Shown: positions 1-8,530 of the stretch, one piece after another
Layout of the letters: every line of letters begins with the position of its first letter
Numbering within the stretch: the first letter of the stretch is position 1
Assembly: GCA_934255405.1 (NCBI GenBank)
Contig: CAKQNT010000002.1
Coordinates: forward strand, 62,001-126,000
Length of the DNA stretch: 64,000 nucleotides
Origin: an uncultured Alphaproteobacteria bacterium
GTDB lineage: Bacteria > Pseudomonadota > Alphaproteobacteria > RF32 > CAG-239
Direction of reading: 5' to 3'
Program-made: the position numbers and the translations under genes
The notes under the pieces: model-generated
Seen by the model: the letters and a program-made list of their open reading frames with translations, nothing else
Told to the model about the DNA's origin: nothing
Databases searched by the model: none

Positions 1-637
1 TGGCATCAATGGCGCGAGCCAAAACTTCAATAAAGGATTCCAAAAGTTGAGAATAGGCCTCTCTTAGCGATTTGTTCTCCAGCACCAAAGACAAGAGGCT
101 GCAGAAAGACGTGAGGATATTAACAATATCTTTGGTGAAGTTTATAACTTTGCCATTGTTGTCAGCTGCATTGGTAAATTGAGCAACTCCAATCAGGTTG
201 CCTTTGCTGTTTGTCAACGGCAGAGCCAGCACAGAGACAGTGGCATAATTATATTGTTCATCAAAGGAGGCAAAGCGAGAATTATCAATGGTAGGGTCAG
301 CATATATGTTTTCGACAATTACAACTTCGTTGTTAAGGGCGCATATCTCTGCCGGTTGGCGTTTTTCTTTGGCACGGATGTTGTTTAAGGATTCCGGCTC
401 AAAAAGCACAAAGTTATCAAATCCGGTAGATTCTTCTCGCAATGATTTAATGCTGCTGTAGGTTAGCGACATATATTTTTCTGAAGAAATTTCAAAGAAA
501 AATCCACCATCGGCCGAAGCCACGCGTGCTGCAGCAGTCATCACTTTTTCTATCACAGATTGGCGGTCTGGGTGGGCGGCAATAGTAGTGTTGAGTTCCA
601 GCAGGCTGGCTAATATGATATCATTTTCCGACGGCAA
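1..637 (-). CDS. GAF domain / HD-GYP-type signalling protein (3' part beyond window)
   Basis: The minus strand is open from position 637 to the window edge, giving about 212 residues of an unfinished protein. The visible part resembles a GAF sensor domain (segments reading SADGGFFF, PLTNSKGN and VAQFTNA). It is followed by a helix ending LLESFIEVLARAID, which in this protein class leads directly into an HD-GYP cyclic-di-GMP phosphodiesterase domain. That catalytic domain would lie left of position 1 and is not seen. The start is taken as a TTG codon at 637, because the frame has no good ATG upstream and an AGGG ribosome-binding site sits 8 bases before it. It begins 17 bases after the DUF2336 gene on the same strand, so the two are probably co-transcribed. 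The GAF call is good; the HD-GYP call is an inference from the linker. Confidence 0.7.
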   Translation of the reverse strand, partial: MPSENDIILASLLELNTTIAAHPDRQSVIEKVMTAAARVASADGGFFFEISSEKYMSLTYSSIKSLREESTGFDNFVLFEPESLNNIRAKEKRQPAEICALNNEVVIVENIYADPTIDNSRFASFDEQYNYATVSVLALPLTNSKGNLIGVAQFTNAADNNGKVINFTKDIVNILTSFCSLLSLVLENKSLREAYSQLLESFIEVLARAIDA

Positions 638-654
638 AATTAAATCCCTTTCGG

Positions 655-1770
655 CTAGCTGATTTTTGATACCAGATAATTAATGTCTTCTTCGCTCAAT
701 TCTTCATTGTTGGGAGAGAGGGAGAGTATACGCTCAATCACCTTGTGGGCAAAGTTCTTGCGATTGCTTTTGCGGCAGTCAAAACGAATTTCTTTAATAA
801 CCTTAAGCGCTGAAAATACGGCAGGAAACATTGATTTGGGAATAAAGGCTTTGCGCAGAAGGTTACGTACCATAAAGTCTGCAGAGGGATTAAACAGTGT
901 TTTGCGAACCTCCAGAATCGGCGTGCCGGAGAGGTAGACAACCGCATATTCAAAAAACTTGAGGTCGCCCATGCAAATAGAGCGCACCACCAATCCGGGG
1001 GTAAGGCGGTTGGAGGTATAGAGCTGATGAACAAGCTCTTCTATCTGTTTGTCGGAACTGTATTCTTCCGAGATGCGCAAGGTGGTTTTTTCTTTGACTT
1101 CTTCAATAATGTCGGTGGCCAAATCAGCCGGCAGGTTATGCGTCAAAATCAGATGCTTTTTGAGCTCTTCGGAGAGAGAGTTGGCAATCTTTTCAATTAC
1201 CGAGGTTGGAAGCTCCGAGCGGTAGACTAAGCGTTTTTTGATGTCATCGCTTTGTTGGTATTTTTCAATAATGGTATCAAAGGTTTTTTCGCGGATTTCG
1301 GCGGTTTCGTTAGAAATCAGAACCCCAACGACTTCTTCGGGACATCTCTCTACAATGTATTGAGAAATCTCATGCGGAAGATTAAGCCGTTCAGCCACGG
1401 CTTTTTGTTTGTTGATACTGGTAATGCCGGTGATGCTTAAAATTCGGATTAAGTCATCATTACTGAGGCTGGAATAGTATTTGATAAACGGAACGGCAAT
1501 GCTGTCTGAATCTTTGATTACGGAGGCAACAATGTCGTTGGGCAGGTTGTGGCAGTTCTTTAGGCTTTCGGCCAATACCTGTCGGACTTTGATTTCTACG
1601 TCTTTAACCATGATACGAAAGATGTCTTCGGCCAGTTTCATCCCCTTGGGGGTAACAATGCTGCCGTTGTAATAGGCGCTAACCTTTTGGGCGATAACAG
1701 CCTTGGTTTCCGCTTTGGGGTGAGCGGAAAGATTTTCAACATCCTGACGGTTTAACTGCGTTTTGTTCAT
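655..1770 (-). CDS. DUF2336 family protein
   Basis: A 371-residue soluble protein built of repeated short helical pairs. Phrases such as ESLKNCHNLPNDIVASVI and THNLPADLATDIIEE recur at roughly regular spacing, as in HEAT-like alpha-solenoids. This matches DUF2336, a family found mainly in Alphaproteobacteria and often near regulators or motility genes; its biochemical role is not settled. No signal peptide or membrane segment is visible. It lies 78 bases after the Bax-like gene and 17 bases before the GAF/HD-GYP gene, all leftward, which suggests a signalling pair with the latter. The family call is fairly secure; the function is unknown. Confidence 0.75.
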   Translation of the reverse strand: MNKTQLNRQDVENLSAHPKAETKAVIAQKVSAYYNGSIVTPKGMKLAEDIFRIMVKDVEIKVRQVLAESLKNCHNLPNDIVASVIKDSDSIAVPFIKYYSSLSNDDLIRILSITGITSINKQKAVAERLNLPHEISQYIVERCPEEVVGVLISNETAEIREKTFDTIIEKYQQSDDIKKRLVYRSELPTSVIEKIANSLSEELKKHLILTHNLPADLATDIIEEVKEKTTLRISEEYSSDKQIEELVHQLYTSNRLTPGLVVRSICMGDLKFFEYAVVYLSGTPILEVRKTLFNPSADFMVRNLLRKAFIPKSMFPAVFSALKVIKEIRFDCRKSNRKNFAHKVIERILSLSPNNEELSEEDINYLVSKIS

Positions 1771-1848
1771 GGTCGTGACTTCAGTAAAACGGTTGCGCCT
1801 ATTCTTTATAATACCTCAACAAATGCCGCTCTTACAGTGACATTTTTG

Positions 1849-2772
1849 TTACATTGTTTTATCTTTCAGATTTTTTGGCAAATCTTTGCTTATTATCTTA
1901 CTATCCAGTATGGATTTGTCAATTATATTGAGTTCGTAATACGCAAGTGTATAGTCAAAAAGTCCGGCATAGTTTTTGAGCGGCGAGTTCCATACCAAAT
2001 AGGGAGCTAAATTTGAACCCAGAAGCGGCGTGCGACGACCTAAAATTTGATGGCGAAATCCGCGGAAATTTGCGTATTTGAGCTCTGAATTGAGTTTTAG
2101 GGCAAACTCCTGCATGGAAGATAAAATATCAGGATAAGTTTTTATGCGGTATGTGTCGTCTTCTTTTTCACCCAGCGGTTTAAGCCCTTCGTCAGAATAC
2201 CAATTGAGAATTTTGTAGAGGGAATTGCCTTCTTTGACAATGCGCGATGTGCCCCAGTTGGTTTCAAGTGCGGCGGCGGTAATCAATATTGAAGGCGGAA
2301 TTACGTGAATCTTGCGCTGCAACTCGTCCAGCATGTAGAGGTAGCGCAAATGCCCTTTGTGGTGGGTGAAAACATCGTATTTAGCAGCTTTTTTTTCGAT
2401 AAAAGCCATTTGTTTGGGTGTGAGCTTTTTTCCATTTTCAGAGCTATCTGCCAAAGCTAAAATATTCAGCCGTTCGTCTAAAATTTCATCATTAACCCGA
2501 ATGGCCAGCGGAGCAAGAATCTTGATAAATAGAGCGTTGCGTTCGGTCTCATTGCTGAGAGAATTGAAGTCAGTCGGAAAATGGCGCAGAAAAATCGGCG
2601 GATAGCGGTATGAGGGGATCATCAAATAGCTTTTTTCGCCATTGTAGTCGTAAAAATCATATATGCTTTGCAAGTCTTTTACAGAAATGCGGTCAATTTC
2701 AATCTTTTCGGCGGCGTTAAGCGAGCCGGCAATCAGCAGCAAAAAGCAGATAATGCCGAACAGCCGCCGCAT
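1849..2772 (-). CDS. Bax-like exported glucosaminidase-domain protein
   Basis: A 307-residue protein with an N-terminal signal peptide (hydrophobic LFGIICFLLLIAGSLNA, likely cleavage after NAA). The segment PSILITAAALETNWGTSR with its GNSLYKI continuation is the hallmark of the Bax/GH73-like glucosaminidase fold; the Glu of ALETNWG is the expected catalytic acid. Family members cut the glycan backbone of peptidoglycan or trim it in the periplasm. The ATG at 2772 has GGAG 7 bases upstream and starts 2 bases after the Nfu gene ends, so it belongs to the murJ-DUF2333-nfu transcription unit. Association with the lipid II flippase gene fits a cell-wall role. Substrate specificity cannot be read from the sequence. 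Confidence 0.8.
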   Translation of the reverse strand: MRRLFGIICFLLLIAGSLNAAEKIEIDRISVKDLQSIYDFYDYNGEKSYLMIPSYRYPPIFLRHFPTDFNSLSNETERNALFIKILAPLAIRVNDEILDERLNILALADSSENGKKLTPKQMAFIEKKAAKYDVFTHHKGHLRYLYMLDELQRKIHVIPPSILITAAALETNWGTSRIVKEGNSLYKILNWYSDEGLKPLGEKEDDTYRIKTYPDILSSMQEFALKLNSELKYANFRGFRHQILGRRTPLLGSNLAPYLVWNSPLKNYAGLFDYTLAYYELNIIDKSILDSKIISKDLPKNLKDKTM

Positions 2773-2774
2773 GA

Positions 2775-3317
2775 TTATTCTCCGTCTTGATTGATATTGC
2801 GGACTTCTCGCACCTCGGGGATATAGGTTTTGAGGATTTTTTCCACGCCATCTTTGAGAGTGCGCATGGCGTATGGGCAGCCTTTGCAGGAACCTTGCAT
2901 TTCTACAAAAACAATTCCATCTTTAAAGTCGCAAAAAACGATGTCGCCGCCATCTTGTTTGACTGCCGGACGGATGCGGGCATTCAACAGTCCTTTGATT
3001 TGTCCGATGACATCGGTTTCAGTTGCGGCGGGGGCTGTGATTGCTTCTTCTCCGGTGGCAAAATGATCCATAATTTCGGCCAAAATTTGCGGTTTTAGCT
3101 CGTTCCATGAGGCATCTGGTTCTTTGGTTACGGAAATCATATCGGTGGTGATAAATAGCGATGCTATTCCACCAATATCAAAAATGTGCTCTGCTAAAGG
3201 GGATTTGCGCAATGATTTAATGTCAACAAACTCTGCTTGTCCGGATTTTAGCAGTGGTTGCGGCGGAAAAAAGTTTAGAATGTTGGCATCCGGAGTGGGT
3301 TGGGTTTCGATAATCAT
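2775..3317 (-). CDS. nfuA: Nfu/NifU-type iron-sulfur cluster carrier
   Basis: A 180-residue protein with the two-domain layout of alphaproteobacterial and mitochondrial Nfu1. An N-terminal Nfu_N domain spans roughly residues 1-90 (TPDANILNFFP, SPLAEHIFDI). A C-terminal NifU-like domain follows (LLNARIRPAVKQDGGDI, then GSCKGCPYAMRTLKDGVE) with the cluster-binding CxxC pair. It carries assembled [4Fe-4S] clusters to client proteins. Its start overlaps the stop of the upstream DUF2333 gene by 4 bases (ATGA), indicating translational coupling. HydF and a ferredoxin encoded elsewhere in the window are plausible Fe-S consumers, though nothing links them directly. Confidence 0.88.
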   Translation of the reverse strand: MIIETQPTPDANILNFFPPQPLLKSGQAEFVDIKSLRKSPLAEHIFDIGGIASLFITTDMISVTKEPDASWNELKPQILAEIMDHFATGEEAITAPAATETDVIGQIKGLLNARIRPAVKQDGGDIVFCDFKDGIVFVEMQGSCKGCPYAMRTLKDGVEKILKTYIPEVREVRNINQDGE

Positions 3318-4318
3318 TTTGTGCTATCCTTTAGGGTGTTGAGCATACTTTGAATGGCCAGCATAGCTTTGCGGTTATAGTAGCCGATAATGGCCAAATG
3401 GTTGGGACTGAAAGAGGCGTCGAGTTCGGCATTGCGAATAATCAGCGGTGAAAGATGGGCCGCATCTTCCAGCGATTTGAGCAAAGATGTCCAGCTCTGA
3501 TAAATGCCGTTATCTACAATGGTGCTCTTAAAGTCGTGGCTAAGTGCTTTGAGCAACAGAAAATAGGAGTACATCTGACCTTGTTGGTAATAAAACACAT
3601 TATCGGCTTTGCCATCATAAAAAGAAGAGCTATATTCGCGAATTTGCGTTTCAAGCCGACGATCTGATTTGGCCATATCTTTTTTGATACCGGACAAAAT
3701 ATAGGCCAAATTTTGCGGTGAGGTCTCAAACAAAGCCTGACCGTTGGCAAGCATATTGTTGTATTTATCCAGCTGTTTGCGGGCACGGCGATATTGACTG
3801 TTTGATGATGGTGCCGGCACCAATTTGTTGTCAGCGGAGAACATCCAAATTGTTCCGGGGTATCGGAGCAACTCAGCGGCTGCATGCAACGGGGATTTAT
3901 CCGCTTCGGCAGTGCTCTTGTCCATTTTGGCGGACAGCAGCTGGGTGGTGCGGCTTATTGGTCTCATCAGTCCGAGTTGAAAGGCTGGCATATTGTCTAA
4001 AATTGCTGCCGGAAAAAAGAACGGCAGCGCCGGAGTCCAGCTTTTGGTGTAGAGCTCTCGCCGGATTAAAAATGACATAGTGTCAATGGTGGCAGAGGCA
4101 TTGCCGCGTTTGACAATTTCATATTCTGTATTGGTATCGATGTTTTCGCTGATAAGTGCGCCCAGCGGATAATACAATAAAACAAAAGCCAGCGCCAGAG
4201 AGCCGATTAATTTGGGCCAGGTATTGATAAAACGGCGGAAACGCGGCCAGGGGCGCAATAGCAACTTGAGCCTTCTGAACACAAAAATCAACAGTTCTTT
4301 AAGCTTGTTTTTCAGCAT
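3314..4318 (-). CDS. DUF2333 family membrane-anchored protein
   Basis: A 334-residue protein with a basic N-terminal segment followed by one transmembrane helix (LIGSLALAFVLLYYPLGAL, around residues 37-55), then a large presumably periplasmic domain. The segments SFLIRRELYTKSWTPALPFFFPA, DNMPAFQLG and LLRYPGTIWM agree with the DUF2333 family of proteobacterial envelope proteins, whose function is unknown. It overlaps murJ by 7 bases and nfuA by 4 bases, so the three genes are translated from one message. Location next to murJ suggests an envelope role, which is inference. No missing parts or frame damage are visible. Confidence 0.65.
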   Translation of the reverse strand: MLKNKLKELLIFVFRRLKLLLRPWPRFRRFINTWPKLIGSLALAFVLLYYPLGALISENIDTNTEYEIVKRGNASATIDTMSFLIRRELYTKSWTPALPFFFPAAILDNMPAFQLGLMRPISRTTQLLSAKMDKSTAEADKSPLHAAAELLRYPGTIWMFSADNKLVPAPSSNSQYRRARKQLDKYNNMLANGQALFETSPQNLAYILSGIKKDMAKSDRRLETQIREYSSSFYDGKADNVFYYQQGQMYSYFLLLKALSHDFKSTIVDNGIYQSWTSLLKSLEDAAHLSPLIIRNAELDASFSPNHLAIIGYYNRKAMLAIQSMLNTLKDSTK

Positions 4319-5895
4319 TTGGCGGCTCTCCGTTTGCGAATCATATTAATTACTTCTCTGATATCCAATACACCGGATAGTTTAGCCGTTATTACAAAAG
4401 TTGCAACACCCAAAATGCACAATAGTCCAAACCACCCTAGTTTGGGGAGTACGGAAAGATAAAGCCAGTTTTGGTAGCGTAGGTTCAGCAAAAACTCGCC
4501 GCCCAGAATAGCAATGCCCATAACTACAGAACAGGCAAATATTTTGGCGGTTTGAATTGCCAAACTACGGGGAAACTGCCAAAAACCGCGTTTTTTGAGC
4601 CCGCGCAAGTATTGCCACAAAGAAACAAATGCGGCAATGGTGGTGGCAGAGGCAATGCCAACATGCCCAAACGGTTTCATTAACATAATGGCAAAACTTA
4701 AGTTTGTAAGCAATACCACAATACTATATTTGACAGGTGTCTTGGTGTCGCCGCGGGCAAAAAAGTTTGGAGCGAGCGCCTTGACCAAAACATAAGCCGG
4801 CAGTCCGATGGCATAAGCAATGACGGCGCGAGCAGTCATCGAGGTTTGCAAAGCGCCAAATTTTCCGTGTTGAAACAGAATGTTGATTATCGGTTCTGCC
4901 AGCACAATCAGCGCCACGGCAGCGGGAATTGCCAACAATGCTCCGTATTCCATGGCCTTGGTTTGAATGTGGTCGGCTTCTTCGTCATCGCCGCACTTAA
5001 GATGGTGAGAAAGAATTGGCAAAACAGCAACGCCGATGGCCGCGCCAACTACTCCGAGCGGCAGTTGTTGTAAGCGGTTGGCGTAGTAAAGCCAAGAAAT
5101 CGCGCCGGTGCCGACCAATGATACCAAAATAGTGTCGACAACCATATTTATCTGGTATACTCCGGCGCCCAGCACTCCGGGGGCAATGCGCTTAAAGAGA
5201 GTGCGAATACAGTTGTCTTTGAGCAATGGCAAAATGTGAAAATCTGGTTTGAGGTGCACTTGCTGGCGGTGAAGAAAAAACATCAGCCACAGAATCTCTA
5301 TAAATCCGGCAAAGGTTACTCCGACGGCAATGCCGTGAGCGGGGGTGGCGCCAAAAGGCACAAAAATAAATACAGAAGCAATCATCATCAGATTGAGGAT
5401 TACCGGAGCGGCTGCAGGAGCGGCAAATTTGCCTAGAGAATTTAGGATTCCTGACTGAAAAGATACTATGGATATAAACAATAAAAACGGAAAAGTGATG
5501 CGAGAAAGCTGGACGGCAAGCTCGATTTTGCCGCTGTCAGATACAAATCCGGGGGCCAAAATATGCACTACCAGCGGCATAAAAATTTCCATTAGCAATA
5601 CAAAGATAGCAAGAAAAAAAGCTAAAACAGAAATAGCTCTGGCGGCAAAGTCAATCGCATCTTGTTTGGAATCGGTGACTAGTTTTTGCGAGAGCATGGG
5701 GACAAAAGCTGAGGTGAAGGCGCCTTCGGCAAATAGTGAGCGAAAGAGATTGGGCAGTTTAAATGCGACAAAAAAAGCATCAGATACCAGACCGGCGCCA
5801 AGAAAGTTTGCCAATACCATGTCGCGGAAGAATCCGGTGATTCGAGAGAGTAATGTAAAGCTGCCAAAAGTGGCAATAGATTTGAATAAACTCAT
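4312..5895 (-). CDS. murJ: Lipid II flippase MurJ (MviN)
   Basis: A 527-residue polytopic membrane protein, full length for the family. The N-terminus (FGSFTLLSRITGFFRDMVLANFLGAG followed by SDAFFVAFKLPNLFR) is the classic MurJ/MviN signature, and the MOP-type helices continue to the C-terminus. MurJ moves the peptidoglycan precursor lipid II across the inner membrane. It is the first gene of the leftward murJ-DUF2333-nfuA-bax group and overlaps DUF2333 by 7 bases. The 188 bases upstream (5896-6083) separate it from a rightward gene and should hold its promoter. The call rests on strong motif and length agreement. Confidence 0.95.
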   Translation of the reverse strand: MSLFKSIATFGSFTLLSRITGFFRDMVLANFLGAGLVSDAFFVAFKLPNLFRSLFAEGAFTSAFVPMLSQKLVTDSKQDAIDFAARAISVLAFFLAIFVLLMEIFMPLVVHILAPGFVSDSGKIELAVQLSRITFPFLLFISIVSFQSGILNSLGKFAAPAAAPVILNLMMIASVFIFVPFGATPAHGIAVGVTFAGFIEILWLMFFLHRQQVHLKPDFHILPLLKDNCIRTLFKRIAPGVLGAGVYQINMVVDTILVSLVGTGAISWLYYANRLQQLPLGVVGAAIGVAVLPILSHHLKCGDDEEADHIQTKAMEYGALLAIPAAVALIVLAEPIINILFQHGKFGALQTSMTARAVIAYAIGLPAYVLVKALAPNFFARGDTKTPVKYSIVVLLTNLSFAIMLMKPFGHVGIASATTIAAFVSLWQYLRGLKKRGFWQFPRSLAIQTAKIFACSVVMGIAILGGEFLLNLRYQNWLYLSVLPKLGWFGLLCILGVATFVITAKLSGVLDIREVINMIRKRRAAKC

Positions 5896-6062
5896 TATAT
5901 TTTGTGACCTAGTCGGTTTGTTAAGTTGATATTAAGAGATTATAGGTTATTATTCGGGATAATAAAACAGCAAATATGCAGTTTTGCCAATGTTTTTGCA
6001 GGTTTGCCGCCTTTTGTGGTTGACAAAACACGATTAACTTGCGATAATGGACAAAATGACGC

Positions 6063-6366
6063 TTTTATTTATGGAGAAAAACGATGAGTGTAAGAGATAT
6101 AGTTCAAAGGTTTGAGGGAGATAATATCAAATCTCAATATAGCGGTAGCGGTAAAGAGTTTTCTTCTATTGCAGGGTTTGCTTATGGTAAAGAAAAAAGC
6201 TATTCTAATGTTTTGGTGAAAGGTGGCAAAACCAGAGATGTTGATGGTATGGTAGCCGCTAAAATAAGCGAAAATTTTGTAAAAATGGAGAATGCTTCAA
6301 AAGTACAGGCAGCGACCAGAGGAGTATCTGCAGGTCGCTAAGATTTTTATTTCTCCATAAACAAAA
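6063..6366. repeat. Inverted repeat whose left arm contains a ribosome-binding site
   Basis: A 12-base perfect inverted repeat flanks the 85-aa gene. Its left arm (TTTATGGAGAAA, 6068-6079) contains that gene's Shine-Dalgarno sequence, and its right arm (6350-6361) lies just after the stop codon. Pairing extends by four more A-T pairs beyond one mismatch. If both arms are in one transcript, the mRNA ends could pair and hide the ribosome-binding site. This is visible in the sequence; the regulatory meaning is inferred. Confidence 0.5.
6084..6341 (+). CDS. 85-aa protein of unknown function
   Basis: A small, slightly basic, soluble protein that I do not recognise. It starts at an ATG with GGAG 7 bases upstream and is followed 31 bases later by a strong intrinsic terminator, so it looks like a genuine single-gene transcription unit between two leftward genes. 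There is no signal peptide, membrane helix, cysteine pair or known motif. The middle is rich in Gly, Ser, Lys and Tyr (SGSGKEFSS, FAYGKEKSY) and the C-terminus is short and basic. The flanking inverted repeat that includes the ribosome-binding site suggests translational control. Confidence 0.6.
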   Translation: MSVRDIVQRFEGDNIKSQYSGSGKEFSSIAGFAYGKEKSYSNVLVKGGKTRDVDGMVAAKISENFVKMENASKVQAATRGVSAGR

Positions 6367-6371
6367 TTTTA

Positions 6372-6398
6372 AAACTCCGGATATTTCCGGAGTTTTTT
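6372..6398 (+). terminator. Intrinsic terminator of the 85-aa gene
   Basis: AAACTCCGGA pairs with TCCGGAGTTT around a 4-base loop, and a run of six T follows. It ends the rightward 85-aa transcription unit. Confidence 0.85.
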
Positions 6399-6410
6399 GT
6401 TATTAAAGTT

Positions 6411-6439
6411 AAAGCCCCAAACAGTGTGCTTGGGGCTTT
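6411..6439 (-). terminator. Hairpin downstream of typA
   Basis: AAAGCCCCAA (6411-6420) and TTGGGGCTTT (6430-6439) form a perfect 10-bp stem with a 9-base loop, 8 bases beyond the typA stop on the minus strand. The minus-strand tail is only moderately T-rich, while the plus side reads TTTGTTTT, so it may work in both directions. Confidence 0.65.
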
Positions 6440-6446
6440 GTTTGTT

Positions 6447-8267
6447 TTAGAAATCACCGGGTTTTTGGCGTTTGCGGGCAATCGGATCGAGAATCCGTTT
6501 GCGCAGGCGCAAGGTTTTGGGGGTGACTTCCAATAATTCATCTTCCTGAATATAGGACAGGCCTTGTTCCAAACTCAGCTTACGCGGCGGTACCAAATCA
6601 ATAGCATCATCTTTACCGGCGGCGCGAATATTGGTCAGCTGTTTGGACTTGCAGGGGTTAACCTCAATGTCATTGGGTTTGGTGTGTTCCCCGATAATCA
6701 TACCGGTGTATACCGGAACCCCCGGATCAATAAACATCGGTCCGCGATCTTGCAATTTCCACAATGAATAAGCAATGGCGGTTCCGGTTTCGGAAGAAAT
6801 TAAAACTCCGTTGCGACGGCTGTCAATTTCACCTTTGTAGGGCTCGTAGCATTTGAACAGGCGGTTCATAACTCCGGTGCCGCGGGTGTCGGTCAAAAAT
6901 TCAGAGTGATAGCCAATCAATCCGCGTGATGGCGCATTGAAAATCAAGCGAACTTTGTTGCCGACTTGAGAAGGAATCATATCAATCATTTCGGCGCGGC
7001 GCTGACCAAGTTTTTCAACAACGGCGCCGGAAAATTCCTCGTCAACGTCTACAACCACTTCTTCAATCGGTTCCAGCAATTTGCCGTTTTCATCTTTTTT
7101 CATCAGTACGCGCGGACGAGAGATGGATAACTCAAAACCTTCGCGGCGCATGGTCTCAATCAAAACGCCTAACTGTAATTCTCCGCGTCCGGCAACTTCA
7201 AACGAATCGGTGGTTTCCGTGCGAGATATTTTCAGCGCAATATTGCCCTCGGCTTCTTTGCAAAGTCTATCCCAAATCATGCGAGAAGTAACCTTGTCTC
7301 CTTCACGTCCGGCCAAAGGTGAATCGTTAATTGAGAAAGTCATTGCCAGAGTTGGCGGGTCAATCGGCTGAGCATGAATTGCCTCAGAAACTTCAAAAGC
7401 GCACAAAGTGTCGGCAACGGTACCTTTTACTACGCCGGCAACAGCAACAATATCGCCAGCGTGAGCTTCTTCTAATGCTTCACGATTAAGACCGCGATAA
7501 GCCAAGATTTTGCTGATGCGAACACGCTCAATCTCTTTGCTGGTGCTGTCCAAAACTTTTACGGTGTCATTAACGCGCAGGGTTCCGGATTGGATTTTTC
7601 CGGTGAGCAGACGACCAATAAATTTATCGGATTCCAAAGTGGTTGCTAACATAGAAAACGGTTTGTCCGGCTCGCAGGCAGGCTCTGGAACATAGGAAAG
7701 AATTAGTTCAAACAGCGGACTTAAGTCTTTTTTCTCGTCTGTGAGCTCTTTTACAGCCCAGCCGTTGCGACCGGAAGCGTACAATACCGGAAAATCCAAC
7801 TGTTTGTCATTAGCATTGAGGCTTACAAACAAATCAAATATTTCGTTCAAAACTTCATCACAGCGGGCATCGGCTTTGTCAGCCTTGTTAATAACCACAA
7901 TCGGGCACAAGCCTAATTTGAGAGCCTTGCCCAATACAAACTTGGTTTGCGGCATCGGTCCCTCAGATGAATCAACCAACAAAACAACGCCGTCAACCAT
8001 TGATAAAATTCGCTCAACTTCACCGCCAAAATCAGCGTGTCCCGGAGTATCAACAATATTAATATGTGTTCCCCGCCAGTTAACCGAAGTGCACTTAGAA
8101 AGAATGGTAATACCTCTCTCCCTTTCCAGATCGTTGCTGTCCATAACACAAGTTTCAACTTTCTGATTATCTCTAAAAGTGCCGCTCTGTTTTAAAAGTC
8201 CGTCAACCAGCGTTGTTTTACCATGGTCAACGTGAGCTATTATGGCAATATTTCTCATATTCATCAT
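6447..8267 (-). CDS. typA: Ribosome-associated GTPase TypA/BipA
   Basis: A 606-residue translational GTPase. The N-terminal G domain has AHVDHGKTTL (P-loop), RERGITI-like switch I (ERERGITILSK), DTPGHADF (G3) and NKAD (G4). EF-G-like domains follow, and the C-terminus shows the TypA-specific region (GYHSEFLTDTRGTGVMN, then LRLRKRILD). TypA supports ribosome assembly and stress or cold adaptation. The start at 8267 has AGGAAAG about 8 bases upstream; ATGs at codons 2 and 4 are alternatives. The leftward gene stands alone. A GTAC-type hairpin lies just upstream (8298-8348) in the probable leader or promoter region. Confidence 0.95.
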   Translation of the reverse strand: MMNMRNIAIIAHVDHGKTTLVDGLLKQSGTFRDNQKVETCVMDSNDLERERGITILSKCTSVNWRGTHINIVDTPGHADFGGEVERILSMVDGVVLLVDSSEGPMPQTKFVLGKALKLGLCPIVVINKADKADARCDEVLNEIFDLFVSLNANDKQLDFPVLYASGRNGWAVKELTDEKKDLSPLFELILSYVPEPACEPDKPFSMLATTLESDKFIGRLLTGKIQSGTLRVNDTVKVLDSTSKEIERVRISKILAYRGLNREALEEAHAGDIVAVAGVVKGTVADTLCAFEVSEAIHAQPIDPPTLAMTFSINDSPLAGREGDKVTSRMIWDRLCKEAEGNIALKISRTETTDSFEVAGRGELQLGVLIETMRREGFELSISRPRVLMKKDENGKLLEPIEEVVVDVDEEFSGAVVEKLGQRRAEMIDMIPSQVGNKVRLIFNAPSRGLIGYHSEFLTDTRGTGVMNRLFKCYEPYKGEIDSRRNGVLISSETGTAIAYSLWKLQDRGPMFIDPGVPVYTGMIIGEHTKPNDIEVNPCKSKQLTNIRAAGKDDAIDLVPPRKLSLEQGLSYIQEDELLEVTPKTLRLRKRILDPIARKRQKPGDF

Positions 8268-8297
8268 TTTTTTCTTTCCTAAATAGTCGTCATGTCA

Positions 8298-8348
8298 CAA
8301 GCCGCCCTCCTTATGTACCTCTTTTTGTACACTGCGTCGGGCGCCTTG
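8298..8348. repeat. Short GTAC-type intergenic hairpin beside typA
   Basis: CAAG-C-CGCCC pairs with GGGCG-C-CTTG on the outside, and two GTAC tetramers (8315-8318 and 8327-8330) pair on the inside around an 8-base loop, with unpaired purine- or pyrimidine-rich segments between. The layout (outer stem, internal loop, GTAC stem, T/A-rich loop) matches the inner module of the larger intergenic elements at 15851, 35238, 38141, 51597 and 54191. It sits between typA and the PfkB gene, both leftward. The rest of 8268-8530 shows only the terminator at 8506. Confidence 0.55.
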
Positions 8349-8505
8349 CTTCCAGCACGCAATATCCCAGCCTGCCGGCAAAATAATTTTCATTATTCCA
8401 AAGTTGGGCTTACAATACACTTTTGAAATTAAATTTCAATAATTTAATGAATTTTTTTTGTGCTTTGGACAAAAGTCTGTGGCTTTTGCAAAAATATAAA
8501 TAAAC

Positions 8506-8523
8506 GGGCGCTTGGTTGCGCCC
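8506..8523 (-). terminator. Hairpin terminator of the PfkB kinase gene
   Basis: GGGCGC pairs with GCGCCC around a 6-base loop, 7 bases past the stop codon on the minus strand, followed on that strand by an A/T-rich tail (GTTTATTTATATTTTTG). Confidence 0.7.
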
Positions 8524-8530
8524 TTTTATC

